Shown here: piece after piece, positions 10,760 to 21,390 of the stretch
Numbering within the stretch: position 1 is the stretch's first letter
How the letters are laid out: each line of letters begins with the position of its first letter
Assembly: GCA_964016985.1 (NCBI GenBank)
Contig: OZ024823.1
Location: forward strand, 136,234,112 to 136,298,111
Direction: 5' to 3'
DNA: 64,000 bases
From: Anodontia alba
Lineage: Eukaryota; Mollusca; Bivalvia; Lucinida; Lucinidae
Program-made: the position numbers and the translations under genes
The notes under the pieces: model-generated
Database searches by the model: none
The model's input: only the letters and a program-made list of their open reading frames with translations
What the model was told of the DNA's origin: nothing

Positions 10760-11250
10760 AGCGCAACACGAAGACTGATCAGATTTCGCAGACATCTGAG
10801 CTAAATTAGAACAAGAAAGTTATTCAAATGGAAAACATGAGAGACACGCATCGAAAAAGTTATTTGTATTTGCCTACAACTTGACAAAAACTGCATTATA
10901 CCAAAATTATTAAAAATATATATATCGATAAGATAATCATTTAATTATTATGTTTACATCAAATTTAAATCTGTAACAGAAAAAACATATTGAAAGCCAA
11001 GCATTTTTATAATTGTTTTCAAATGTTATTTTTTCAGTCATTCTTCCAACAAAAAAATAGATAACCGGAGATGGATTTGATAACATGATTTCCGTGTCAC
11101 GAGTTCATGACGAAATATGAAATACTGGTGTCTCCTACTGGTAATATCTTTTGATTAGTTTTATAGATAATGAAATACAAGATCTTAATTGAAAGTTTAT
11201 TGTTGTTTGCTTTGAGTTCCATTCTGTACGGAGTTATTTCTTTTAGCTAT
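10760..11250. other. No recognised feature
   Basis: Unassigned AT-rich sequence. Confidence 0.35.
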
Positions 11251-11435
11251 TTAAGTCTAGCGTCCCATAAAAGGGGTATTGGCGGCGTCTGATCAGAGTC
11301 TACACTGTTTGCATTAAGTTCAGGAATTTCTACAAAACATGATAATAATAATAACTAACCAGACACCCCATATATAGCAAATGGACTAGTTTAAAGAGTT
11401 AAGGTAGAATACTCCACTAGGCATAAATGGGTTAA
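11251..11435. mobile_element. Family C TTAA element, copy C2
   Basis: TTAA on both sides. The right end ggcataaatgggTTAA is intact. The left end has lost about 9 bp of its terminal repeat, and the left arm of the core hairpin is deleted so that only ggcgtctgatcagagtctac ... gtttgc remains. Confidence 0.7.
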
Positions 11436-11438
11436 ACT

Positions 11439-11634
11439 TTAAAAGTCACTGTGTAATATGAGCATACGACGATTTGATCATATTTTTTTTCTTTATTTTT
11501 GTTCCAGAAAATAGGTTTTAATGTTTTGTGCAAATTGTCTCCTAAGGAGATAATTAGCATGAAATTTCAATGCGTATTAATTTGGGAAACAATATTTCAA
11601 AATGTCGTCTGATGAAAATCTTAACAAGCGTTAA
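11439..11634. mobile_element. Family G TTAA foldback, copy G3
   Basis: TTAA at both ends. Starts 3 bp after C2. The stem pairs aaataggttttaatg ... gcaaattgtctcctaagg with its partner imperfectly. Confidence 0.62.
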
Positions 11635-11718
11635 CATTCTACAGTAAAATTTTAGCATCAGCAGACAGCAATTCTAACTTTTATCTTCCCAGACAATTGC
11701 AACTGTATTTTTATTCAC

Positions 11719-11996
11719 CAATACGAAAACACGCTTATTCAAATATATAGAAAATTTCATCTCCAAAAACTGAAAATTTTCAGATAAAAAACTCTGATAG
11801 TTTTCCTATTTCTGCTCAAAACATAGATTGTGAGTACTCGTTAGAACCGCCTCGCCGAGGCGGTTCTAACGAGTACCCAAAATCTATGTTTTGAGCAGAA
11901 ATAAGAAAAATAATGTATACCCCTGTAAACTCCAGTTTTACTATATAAAAGTGGGGTTTAAGGGGGTCAAAATTATATAGGCATGTTTTCGTGATG
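11719..11996 (-). mobile_element. Family A MITE, copy 9
   Basis: Full-length. The left end is CAATACGAAAACACG. The palindrome arms differ by gtgagtac on one side and acccaaaat on the other. The right end is TTTTCGTGATG. Confidence 0.92.
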
Positions 11997-12211
11997 CATC
12001 GTCTTCAGAAATGATTTGACTGGAATACCAAGACCTATTCTCTGGGAAATATAAGAATAATGCCATTAATACACTGTCCGCTAAATTAGCCTGCAGAGCG
12101 CTAAACCATTTTATTTGAGACTTGCCATCTTCTTTCTTCTTTCCTCGTAGTGTCCCTACGCTTATTTGGCTCGGCACCATCTTTTCAGACATAAAACAAT
12201 TTGAGATTTCA

Positions 12212-12490
12212 CATCACGAAAACATGCCTATATAATTTTGACCCCCTCAAACCCCACTTTTATATAGTAAAACTGGGGTTTACAAGAATATACATTATTT
12301 TTCTTATTTCTGCTCAAAAACATAGATTGTGGGTACTCGTTAGAACCGCCTCGCTGAGGCGGTTCTAACGAGTACCCACAATCTGTGTTTTGAGCAGAAT
12401 TATCAAAAATATCGGAGTTTTTTATCTGAAAATTTTCAGTTTTTGGAGATGAAATTTTCTACATATTGGAATAGGCGTGTTTTCGTAATG
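12212..12490 (+). mobile_element. Family A MITE, copy 10
   Basis: A good full-length representative: CATCACGAAAACATGCC at the left, GTGTTTTCGTAATG at the right, palindrome tip cctcgctgagg. Confidence 0.93.
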
Positions 12491-12909
12491 AAATATTTAA
12501 AATTTTAAAAATATATATGTACAAAGTCAGTGGTATAATAGTTCACTAAAACTCTTTGCCTGGTTTAAATTTGTTATAATCCTTATAGAATTAACTATGC
12601 TCTTTTAATTTTCCTGGTGTAACCAGTAAAAATGGACAATTCAGGGCACACATAATGTATGTGATCAAGACAAACCTAGACATATTTATTCATCTAAGCA
12701 CTCTGATCAAGGCATTTATTGTTTGACTATATATTCTGCAGTATCTAATTACTTAAGCAAGTAGAGCACCGACGGACCTAACCACACTGCTAAACTATGA
12801 AGATTGCAGACTACATATGTGTATCAGACTTTTGCTCCTGGTGCTATTCGAGTTGATATATGATGTATAAAATGAGAGGTGTTGCACTATATCGTCTAAT
12901 TTGCAATAA
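12491..12909. other. No recognised feature
   Basis: Unassigned AT-rich sequence. Confidence 0.35.
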
Positions 12910-13184
12910 CATCACGAAAACATGCCTATATATTTTTGACCCCCTTAAACCCCACTTTTATATAGTAAGACTGGGGTTTACAGGGGTATGCATTATTTTT
13001 CTTATTTTCGCTCGAAAACATAAATTGTGGGTACTTGTTAGAACCGCCTCGTCGACAATCTATGTACCCACAATCTATGTTTTGAGCAGAACTACGAAAA
13101 ATATCAGTTTTTTTAATCTGAGAATTTTCTGTTTTTTTGGAGGTGAATTTTTCTATATATTTGAATAGGCGATTTTTCGTAATG
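12910..13184 (+). mobile_element. Family A MITE, copy 11 with rearranged centre
   Basis: Both termini are intact, but the central palindrome is broken. After cctcgtcga the sequence jumps to caatctatg and then repeats acccacaatctatg. The inner part of the right arm has therefore been replaced by a duplicated outer part. Confidence 0.88.
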
Positions 13185-13264
13185 ATCATTATAATTACTG
13201 ACTCTGGTTCAAAATAATTAGAGCTGGGTCACAGTATGTGAATGCGCATCTGATCTGAGTCTTC

Positions 13265-13600
13265 GATGGCGGCTGACCTGAATCTTCATCAGACATCAAA
13301 GCAAATGTCCCGCCCATTTTTCAAGAAGGAAGGTAAATCAAGCCCATCAAATTACAGGCAGATATGCCTGACTTGCATATTATGTAAGTTACTAGAACAC
13401 TCCAACATAGTGAGACATCTGGATGAAAACAAGATCCTCTACGAACTACAGCATGGCTTCCGGACCAAAAGGACCTGTAGAATCCAGTTCATAATGCTCG
13501 TACATGTAGAGGAACGATTTCATATTGCTAGATTTTAGCAAAGCGTTTGACGAAGTCAACAATGAAAAGCTTATTTACAAGTTACATGGATATGGCATCA
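13265..13600 (+). pseudogene. LINE reverse-transcriptase fragment, 5' part
   Basis: Translation shows the N-terminal half of a non-LTR reverse transcriptase: FFKKEGKSSPSNYRQICLTC (the family's pxFKKGDxSxxxNYRPISLT motif), then ILYELQHGFRTKRTC, then, after a frameshift near 13510-13520, LLDFSKAFDEVNNEKLIYKL. The FSKAFD block is the palm-domain motif A. A region between ELQHGF and FSKAFD is shortened. The sequence stops at codon GlyTyrGlyIle, where family A copy 12 begins, and resumes beyond it. The family type is CR1/Jockey-like by motif memory, with no search done. Confidence 0.88.
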
Positions 13601-13879
13601 CATTACGAAAACTAGCCTATTCAAATATATAGAAAATTTCACCTCCAAAAACTGAAAATTTTCAGACATAAAGAATCTACAATTTTTCATATTTATGCTC
13701 AAAACATAAATTGTGGGTACTCGTTAGAACCGCCTCACCGAGGCGGTTCTAACGAGTGCCCATAATCTATGTTTTTGAGCAAAATAAGAAAAATAATGTA
13801 TACCCCTGTAAACCCCAGTTTTACTGTATAAAAGTGGGGTCTAAGGGGGTCAAAATTATATAGGCATGTTTTCGTGATG
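13601..13879 (-). mobile_element. Family A MITE, copy 12, inserted in a LINE
   Basis: Full-length. Begins CATTACGAAAACTAGCC directly after ggcatca and ends CGTGATG directly before agagaaaac. Removing it rejoins the reverse-transcriptase reading frame (GlyIle then ArgGluAsnThrLeu) with at most one A duplicated. Confidence 0.95.
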
Positions 13880-14360
13880 AGAGAAAACACACTCGCATTG
13901 ATCAAGGCATTCCTTGATGTAAGGTTGCAGACTGTGGTTCTTGAGGTGAGGGGGGGTGGGGGTTGGGGGGTCCGAGGAAGTACCCCTAACATCAAGTGTC
14001 CCTCAGGGCTCTGTCCTCGGACTAATCCGTTTCCTGATCTACATTAACGACCTATCAGATAGGGTCAAATCTCAGGTAAGACTTTGACACAGCGGCCTGC
14101 CTTGCTATATCTTAACCCGCTATCTCGGCAACAGTATTCTCCAGGACTGGGAGATCGAATGGGACATGGAATTTAATCCATCAAAATGCCAGGTGATACG
14201 TGTAATCAGGTCAAGGTCCCCCTTACCTACAACATACACACTCCATGACCAAACACTTGAGGTCGTGCACTGTACCCGATATTAAGGGGTTGACATATCA
14301 AACGACATTTTCTGGAAGCCCCATATCTCCCGAATCACAAGCACAGCCAACAAGTCAAGG
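13880..14360 (+). pseudogene. LINE reverse-transcriptase fragment, 3' part
   Basis: Continues the fragment that ends at 13600. Recognisable blocks are ALIKAFLDVRLQTVVLE, then VPQGSVLG ... FLIYINDLSD, then a decayed thumb region EWDMEFNPSKCQVI and GVDISNDIFWKPHIS. A G-rich insertion (about 13948-13972) sits between the first two. The catalytic FADD motif expected after SQVRL is destroyed by a deletion of about 8 bp (at about 14083), so only DTA-like codons survive out of frame. Homology stops near 14360. It is clearly inactive. Confidence 0.88.
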
Positions 14361-14879
14361 TATTGATGAAGGTTATGGCCAACCGAAGCTCTTATATTGG
14401 TTACCCTTTACATTCTGTGATGCATGTAAATTTCGACAAAATTCGAAACCTTTAAGAACATTTATGTCATAAAACTACACACCGAAAACCAACGCTTTTT
14501 ATGACACTTTAATATGTAACAAAAAATCATTGAAAGTCATTGTATACGAAATGACAAAAATGCTATCCATCTTCCTTTTGAAATTTTCCATCAAGACTAA
14601 TTTAAAAGCAGGGCTCAGTAATTTCACCTCTAGATTACGGTTATTTATTATTTCACATGTACTTAAATCCTAGTTGTTTACTACAGACGAGTCAAGTAAA
14701 ATGGGTACATAAGTACAGCGAGCTGAGAAAACCCAGGTCATTTTTTGCACATGTCCACGCTGACCAAACTGTTTACCATAAGTATTTGGACATCTCAACT
14801 CCTAACCATACATTTTCAAGAAAATATAACAGGTTCATTTGAATACCCGTCGACGTGTCTAAACACATCTGGATGAGTA
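14361..14879. other. No recognised feature
   Basis: Unassigned. The short frames here have no domains. Confidence 0.35.
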
Positions 14880-14926
14880 ACAAACAGTGTAGATCCTGAT
14901 CAGACGCCGCGTTCTCCACGTTTTTC
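14880..14926. repeat. Family C core fragment, copy C4
   Basis: One arm only: aacagtgtagatcctgatca followed by gacgccgcgttct, then unrelated sequence. Confidence 0.6.
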
Positions 14927-15140
14927 TCAGGCTAAACACGGTGTATTCGGGAAAGGCTTATTCACTTTGACATAATACCTTAAAAAGACAGAGCGGATGC
15001 TTAGAGCTCTTAATCGTTCTGGTATGGTACCTTTTTTCTTTCTCTCTTTTTTTTTGTAATATATGTGAAAGCACTGGTAAATGAAATCTCTGACGCCAAA
15101 CGTAATGTTTAGTGACATTATTAGTATGTCAGAATCATAT

Positions 15141-15354
15141 TTAACCCTTGTCCTGCTGATCCCGGATATGCCCTTCCTTTGCAAACAGTGTAAATCCAGA
15201 TCAGTTGGCTTCTGAAGAAGCCAACTGATCTGGATCTGCACTGTATGCCATTAAGTATGTGAATTTGTATCAACAACCTTCATCAAGTAATCTGATTGAC
15301 TGAAAATTAGATATGGGTGTGGTTTCTTAATTTATTCAGCAGGACACGGGTTAA
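15141..15354. mobile_element. Family D TTAA element, copy D1 (piggyBac-like MITE)
   Basis: 214 bp with TTAA at both ends and terminal repeats CCCTTGTCCTGCTGA / TTCAGCAGGACACGGG. The core palindrome is gtgtaaatccagatcagttg, then gcttctgaagaagc, then its complement. TTAA duplication and CCC starts fit piggyBac (family knowledge). No transposase is present. Confidence 0.8.
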
Positions 15355-15715
15355 CATATCATAAGTATCAAATTTGTAAAAATTACACATATTAAGTCAA
15401 GTATTTTATTTGTAGCGTAAACTCGAAAAAAACAACGTTTTCATATATAAAGAACTAAGACTGTTCAAAAGCTCGTTTTTCTATAGAATGATGCGACAGC
15501 TCGAACGAATAGATTGCTCTTGATATTTGCTGCTCTCATTCATAAGTGTCTACCTGATTAATGACCAGACTGTCCATTCTGATATGGAATTCCGATTTTT
15601 TTTTCATATTGATAAACGTAGGTGAAGGAAATAAGACACAGGTCGTGTTCTCGTATACTTATGCTGGCCTGGGCAATTCTGGGAAAAAAAAACATTTAAA
15701 TTATCCCATGATAAA
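15355..15715. other. No recognised feature
   Basis: Unassigned AT-rich sequence. Confidence 0.35.
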
Positions 15716-15957
15716 TGAACCACCGCGTGTGAGAAACCAAGAAAATGACACGTGCGCCCAGCGAAGACTCTGATCAGCCTGGGCATCCGCCCAATCTGAT
15801 CAAAGTATTCGCTGTCCGCATGAAGAAAGTTTGGGTCCTTAGCTACCGATTCAGCGCACAAAGAAATCTCTGACCAGACTGGGCGGATGCCCAGGCTGAT
15901 CTGAGTCTTCAGTGGGCGCACATGCCATTTTGTTGATTTTGTCGTGCGCTGGCTCAA
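15716..15957. mobile_element. Family E foldback, copy E1
   Basis: Two inverted halves, each containing gcgcccagcgaagactctga or its complement and a small stem (gggcatccgccca). Outer ends carry aaccaagaaaatgac and the inverse gccattttgttgattttgtc. The unit is MITE-like and non-coding. Confidence 0.7.
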
Positions 15958-17129
15958 ATGACATCTTCGGGGCTCATACGAACAGTAAAGATCGAGACCA
16001 TCCCGCGAAGTTGTATAAACTGATGAGGACGTTTGCTATAAATCGATACATTCCAATGATTCCGTAAAGGTCCATGAAGGTCCTGATCAGACTATTCGAA
16101 TGCACATGTTCACAAGACGAGGCTCAAGGTATTTCCATAGCATTCGTCTTCAGTCTACGTCATGCACTCAGTTTTGTTGGTCGTCAGTGATGGATTTGCG
16201 ACTACTTAAGCCTATTTTCAGCAGGTCTTTGGAAGACGTTTGGGAAGTTATGGTACATTCCATCTATTACTCTGCCACCCCTGCGATTGATGCTTGCAGA
16301 ATAGTGTCTTTGCAATGCGGTACATCTTCGTACCAATGGTAGTTTCGCAACTTGAATACGATTAGGACATTTGTCCTACTGTCTCATTTGTTATGTTGGC
16401 CATGTATCAAAGATTTAGGCATTTTCCTGTAATATCAAACTTTCTAAAGCTTGGGTTTCATTCAGTAAGTTCTGCAGTCAGTGGCTAAGTCTCACAAGCG
16501 TTCATGGAGGTTGGGTGACATGAGCATGTATCCGTTTAAATTTAGAGACAAGCCTGGTACATGTATTATCTTTCACGTCAACATGTTAAATACAACGGTT
16601 GTCTTAGCAATCCTGGGCAATTTCCATTTTACAGTCCTTGGTTACCTTTTTCCAACAGGTTCCTGCTTCCCCTTGATGTCTTTGGGAGGTTAATGTGGCT
16701 CTTCCTGTGTATCTTCTATATCATTTGTCATATAGTCGTTTGGATATTGGAGATGGCTGCAAAACTGCATATAATTGTATCTTAAATAGTGTTTCTTCAG
16801 CTATTTACTTAGGGATAGCTCATCTTCTACGAGACAATGCATCTTTCCGTATAGCACCCCTTCTGCACCCCCATCCATACCCCCTCACACATATATACTG
16901 CACTGATGTAACCAAATAGGCATCAAGCACAGAGTTTGACCTCTCAGTCAGTTGTCGCTTTGGGTTGCGCTTAAAGTCTCTTGTATCCACCTCATTTTGC
17001 AAGTTGAATATCAGCCACCGAATTATTTTTTTTTTCTTTTTACATTTGAATCTTATCTATTACTGCTCAGCGAAAACTCCAACTATAACTCTTTGTATCA
17101 ATTCATTTCCAATAAAACTACTACGATTT
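15958..17129. other. No supported feature; T-rich frames only
   Basis: Several short frames of 60-150 codons overlap here on both strands, but none shows a domain, a convincing start context or splice sites. At 16050-16100 and 16481-16790 the sequence faintly resembles families E and Q, too weakly to annotate. Confidence 0.35.
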
Positions 17130-17240
17130 ATAGAAACTCTTGTATTTAATGAAAATAGTGTAGAACCTGAGCTACGATGTCTGCTTTGGGTCTACACTGT
17201 TTGCCAACGTCCTTTTAATGGGACGCTGGGCATAAATCGG
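17130..17240. repeat. Family C fragment, copy C5
   Basis: Core arms agtgtagaacctgagc ... gatgtctgctttgggtctac plus the right half with cgtccttttaatgggacgct and ggcataaatcgg. Terminal TTAA is not seen. Confidence 0.55.
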
Positions 17241-17746
17241 ACGCTGGACATAAATAAAGCGCAATGTGAGAGAAACATACTTCTCACATTTCGAGGGTTG
17301 ATCGCAAGATGGTTGTTTTTCCCAATACTTTATCTCCTCATCATGAAGGCGTTTGAAGATTACAACATTCCTTTCTGTAAACAATGGAAATTTAGGTGCC
17401 ATTGCTCGTATGAGCAATGACACCTAGATTTGCATTGTTTACAAAGGGGTCAACGTTGCCCCCAAACAAGGGTTTCAAAAATATGTTTGAGTTACTACAG
17501 TCTTGCGCTCAACCCTCAATTTGTGCCCAATGAAATCTTTAATCGGCTCACGCATCCGCGTAGTTTGATGTCTTCGTTGTCCCCATAACCGAAAAAAACA
17601 AATAAATAAAAACGTTGCTTTCTGAGCTGTCTAAAATGTACCCATGTAAGATTATGATCAGACCGCGTGAATGCACAATATGATTTGAATATTAGCTGAG
17701 TGCACATGTCCTAATGTATATTTTCTGACATTGCGCCTCAAATGGG
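17241..17746. other. Mostly unassigned; small palindrome at 17385-17440
   Basis: A local inverted repeat (tttctgtaaacaatggaaat ... ggtgccattgctc, and its partner ending cattgtttacaaag) is visible. The rest is not assigned. Confidence 0.45.
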
Positions 17747-17974
17747 TTAACCCACAAGCCGAATAGACTCTTCTACCTAAACGCTTTGGACCGAACTACT
17801 TCCAATTGAAGGGGTGTCTGGTTAGGTTTTATTATTACCATCTTTTAAAGAAACTCTTGTAGTTAATTCAAACAGTGTAGATCCTGATCAGACGCCGCGT
17901 TCTGCGGCGTCTGATATGGGTCTAAACTGTTTGCCAATGTCCCTTTTATGGGACGCAAGGCGCAGATGGGTTAA
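17747..17974. mobile_element. Family C TTAA element, copy C6
   Basis: 228 bp with TTAA at both ends (17747-17750, 17971-17974). The core palindrome is gtgtagatcctgatcagacg + ccgcgttctgcgg + complement, near-perfect. The right half carries gtcccttttatgggacgcaa. Confidence 0.78.
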
Positions 17975-18283
17975 TATGATGTACTAAATAAAGTACACGA
18001 TTTTATAGCTTACTACAATATACCACACAGACATATGAAATTTGCAAATGTGTGCGAAATTTTCACGAAAGGTCGCCGCAAGGTAAAGGTCTATCCCATT
18101 ATTCAGCAATAACAGTTACATTAAATATATAATAAAGATATAGGGCTTTAAATAATATCTGAAAAACCTAATTAAGGAGCTGAAGATATTGATCATTGAT
18201 AAGCAATTTAATGGTTTAAGTGTTTACTTCAAACTTTGCCCTCTGTTAAATGATGCCACGCCATGCGAAAATGTGGCTTCGGG

Positions 18284-18350
18284 GCATGCGCGGACAGCGA
18301 AGGCCTAGATCAGGATGCGCAGTCTGGTCGGGGCCTTCGCTGTCCGCTGC
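18284..18350. repeat. Family E' palindrome
   Basis: gcggacagcgaaggcc ... gatgcgcagtctg ... ggccttcgctgtccgc, a near-perfect hairpin. Related hairpins lie at 53570-53645 and 63525-63590. The downstream part to about 18480 has ttgcgcatgc repeats in inverted order. Confidence 0.65.
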
Positions 18351-18623
18351 CGTAATCATTGTATACTATAGAATGTATCAATGGAGAACAAAGGGCCGGA
18401 AGAGACCTTGCGCATGCACAGGATGATGTGAAGCCGCATATTTTGCGCATGCTCGAAGGCGCTCTTTCGCTTGATGCGGCCCGAATGATAGTTTGAATTT
18501 GATTCAAGGTAAATTATACCTACAGGCAAGGTACATATACACAAGACAGTTGAAAACAGCTTATTTTCCATCTATTTAAATTCTAAACAGTTGTCAACTT
18601 TCCAATGTCATAGAAAAGGTATA

Positions 18624-18931
18624 CAGTCGGTTCTCGTTATCTCGAATAACCGCTTATCTCGAAGAAAAAATATTGTCCCCTTTTAAACATAAATATCTAA
18701 CAACAGGTAACAAAATATTGTGGAAAAGAGGAGAAATTGAAGCAATTTCTCCTCTTTTTCAAAATATTTTCAATATGTCTCTAACTTCAGGAGTCAAATC
18801 ACATTCATTTGTGAAATGTAGTCGCTCGGATTTATTTTTTCCTCAATTCTGCAAATATGATATATCGATGTACGGATATCTTGAAGCATTTTAGAGAGTC
18901 TCTTAGACTTCGAGGTAACGAGAGTCTATTG
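18624..18931. mobile_element. Family F MITE, copy F2
   Basis: 308 bp, begins CAGTCGGTTCTCGTTATCTC, flanked by TA (18622-18623, 18932-18933). The central hairpin is reduced to gaggagaaattgaagcaatt + tctcctc, losing the tip found in F1. Confidence 0.82.
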
Positions 18932-18933
18932 TA

Positions 18934-19286
18934 ATATCAACACGAATAATTCTTCTAAGCCATACTGAGTGGAATACAACAAATTACTGTATGAGAAGTG
19001 CAAAATGGTCAAGAAATATATCTAATTTTGCTGTAAATATCAAGCAAGGTCCTTATGGAGTTTTGTTGGTTTGTCGGTTATAACTCACATTCCCATTCAC
19101 AGTCACTTGAGGGTTTTGTGTGTTCGTAGACACCTTTGCTCTGAAATGTCTGTAAAGTATACCTTTAATTGCACGACGTTGTGTTGGGTCTCAGACTCTG
19201 TGACGATTGCGACCTAACCCTTTCATTAGCTGGTTGATGTCTAATGCTATGTCCTTCATCCTTGTTTTATCATGGCGACCTTATTT
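18934..19286. other. No recognised feature
   Basis: Unassigned. Confidence 0.35.
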
Positions 19287-19485
19287 GATTTTTCATATTT
19301 CTGCTCAAAAAACATAGATTGTGGGTACTCGTTAGAACCACCTCGGCGAGGCGGTTCTAACAAGTACCCACAATCTATGTTTTGAGCAGAAATATGAAAA
19401 GTATCAGAATTTTTAACTGAAAAAAACTTTCAGTTTTTTGGTGATGAAATTTTCAATATATTTGAATAGGCGTGTTTTCGTAATG
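19287..19485 (+). mobile_element. Family A MITE, copy 13, left end missing
   Basis: The central palindrome and right half are intact (end GTGTTTTCGTAATG). Left of the palindrome the sequence is tttttcatatttctgctc, which is the right-half subterminal sequence in inverted form. This copy is therefore a hybrid in which the right half folds further back. Confidence 0.85.
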
Positions 19486-19516
19486 CCTACTCTGTTTGCG
19501 CCAGTCAGTTTGTTTG

Positions 19517-19615
19517 TGTTGAGGTTTTACGGCCCAGTCAACCCAATGGGGTCATGTCGAGCGCGGTCAGTTTACCTAACCACACGTTTACTGGGCAAGC
19601 TTAGTCCTCTAAGCG
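19517..19615 (-). repeat. Family P repeat, one end (P1)
   Basis: ggttttacggcccagtcaac ... gggtcatgtcgagcgcgg ... tttacctaaccacac is about 80% like 25784-25870 (P2). Read on the minus strand it is the family end with the atgacccca ... ttgactgg signature. Confidence 0.6.
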
Positions 19616-19781
19616 GTTAACCAGTACTGTGCACATTCTTTCGCCAGAAACTGACAACTGCCCTTCTTGAATCAGCGGAAGGGAGAGAATGACCGTAGAA
19701 AATAGTTCATGATCAATCTCTACGAAAGTTGCGCCAGTCAATCCGCACAATAAAGGTAACTGAGGTATATGCAACTTCGTC

Positions 19782-20208
19782 AATTTCCCTGCTTATTGAT
19801 ACATATAAATTCCCTGCTTGATGATACATATAAATTCCCTGCTTGATGATACATATAATTTCCCTGCTTATTGATACATATAAATTCCCTGCTTGATGAT
19901 ACATATAATTTCCCTGCTTATTGATACATATAAATTCCCTGCTTGATGATTCATATAATTTCCCTGCCTGATGATACATATAAATTCCTTGCTTGATGAT
20001 ACATATAATTTCCCTGCTTGTTGATACATATAAATTCCCTGCTTGATGATGCATATAATTTCCCTGCTTATTGATACATATAAATTCCCTGCTTGATGAT
20101 ACATATCAATTCCCTGCTTGATGATACATATAATTTCCCTGCCTGATGATACATATAAATTCCCTGCTTGATGATACATAAAATTTCCCTGCCTGGTGAT
20201 ACATATAA
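19782..20208. repeat. 25-bp minisatellite, about 17 units
   Basis: The unit is attccctgcttgatgatacatataa with variants. Units starting ATTCCC mostly alternate with units starting TTTCCC, giving a partial 50-bp higher-order period. Because 25 is not a multiple of 3, the long minus-strand frames reading MYHQAGNLYVS are a translation of the repeat and not evidence for a protein. Confidence 0.95.
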
Positions 20209-20489
20209 AGTACTATAATATTAGGCTCTAAGGCCTGAGGCTCTTGCCTATCTACTATCTCGCTAGAACCTTTAATGATCCACGAAATCATATTTAAATC
20301 TTTGCAGACCACCGTTCTCATCATTACTCTGGTAGTTTCAACCTAAAACAAGAGATCTTGGAGACTGACTCTCGTAGTATACGGTAACACTTCGTTACCT
20401 TTTAGTCAGAACAAATTAAATGTTCGCACTAGTACTATGATCCGCAATATTCTTTTGAGCTTCTGATGTACATCGATTTCAATACGTCT
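20209..20489. other. No recognised feature
   Basis: Unassigned. Confidence 0.35.
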
Positions 20490-20777
20490 CATTACGAAAA
20501 CATGTCTATTCAAATATACTGAAAATTTTAAAACAAATTAATTTTTTTTTCAGATAAAAATTCTGATATTTTTCATATTTCTGCTCAATCCATAGATTGT
20601 GGGTACTCGTTAGAACCGCCTCGACGAGGCGGTTCTAACGAGTACCCACAATCTATGTTTTTGAGCAGAAATAAGAAAAATAATGTATACCCCTGTTATA
20701 TCCCTGTAAACCCCAGTTTTACTGTATAAAAGTGGGGTTTAAGGGGGTCAAAATTATATAGGCATGTTTTCGCGGTG
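20490..20777 (-). mobile_element. Family A MITE, copy 14
   Basis: Left end CATTACGAAAACATGTC. The right end is diverged (TTTTCGCGGTG). A short duplication in the C-rich block reads cccctgttatatccctgtaa. The palindrome is intact. Confidence 0.9.
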
Positions 20778-21225
20778 TGTAAGCGGACAGCATGAGTCAT
20801 GACCAGTAGAATGCATGAATGTCCAGACTGATCGGAAGCTTTACCGTCCGCATATACCGTGGAAGCTCTTCTTCGCATAGTGAGGCTGTTTAGAAAATGA
20901 CACTGTCAAGATAGAATTTATCCTATGACATATCTGATCAGCTTAGGCTCTGATCAGATGTGTAGTGCGAAGTCTAATCATTGTCTACGCTAGCTGCTAA
21001 CATAAGGTATGGAACTTTAATATCATATTAGCGAATAAGGTATACATTTATCAGACTGCAGGGGTGCACATGCTGGTCTGATTTTAATCTGATATGCCGT
21101 AATGTCGATTTCTATTTTGAGTGGCCTAAATACTGATTTATTATTGTAAAATGAAGTCAAGCAATGCTTCCTTAAAAGCATTTTATACTAACCGATGGTT
21201 GATTAATTTATGAAATGAAGTCGAG
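20778..21225. other. Decayed family E-like sequence and unassigned DNA
   Basis: aagcggacagcatgagtc ... gaatgtccagactgatcg ... taccgtccgcat (20780-20860) is reminiscent of family E. The rest shows nothing. Confidence 0.35.
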
Positions 21226-21322
21226 CGATACTTCCTAGAAATCTTTTGTGATAACGCACGCTTGGTTAGTTAATGATTAATCAACCATGCGCTGGTAGTA
21301 AAGGTTTCTAGGAATCCTCCCC
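21226..21322. repeat. Imperfect inverted repeat
   Basis: cttcctagaaatcttttg ... cgcacgcttggtt pairs with aaccatgcgctgg ... aaggtttctaggaat. A related single arm precedes it at about 21165-21205 (cttccttaaaagc ... gatggttgattaa). Confidence 0.55.
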
Positions 21323-21390
21323 AATCCTGCCAGGACGTATTTAGTCTCGAATCAATAGCTATTGACATAGTATATCCGGTCAGGCATCTT

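Noticed and set aside
12910..13184. Telomere-like sequence (ggggtttaaggggg block)
   Set aside because: It occurs once per family A copy as a fixed part of the element, not as a tandem array.
16015..16060. Hammerhead ribozyme (ctgatgag at 16021)
   Set aside because: The CGAAA-type core and the flanking stems needed for a hammerhead are not present.
18284..18350. Rho-independent terminators at the many GC-rich hairpins
   Set aside because: The window is eukaryotic, the hairpins are dispersed repeats, and they are not followed by consistent T-runs.
19713..20324. Three overlapping minus-strand frames of 72-113 codons with MYHQAGNLYVS repeats
   Set aside because: They are produced by a 25-bp minisatellite lacking stop codons in these frames. 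The unit length shifts frame every copy, so there is no selected protein repeat.
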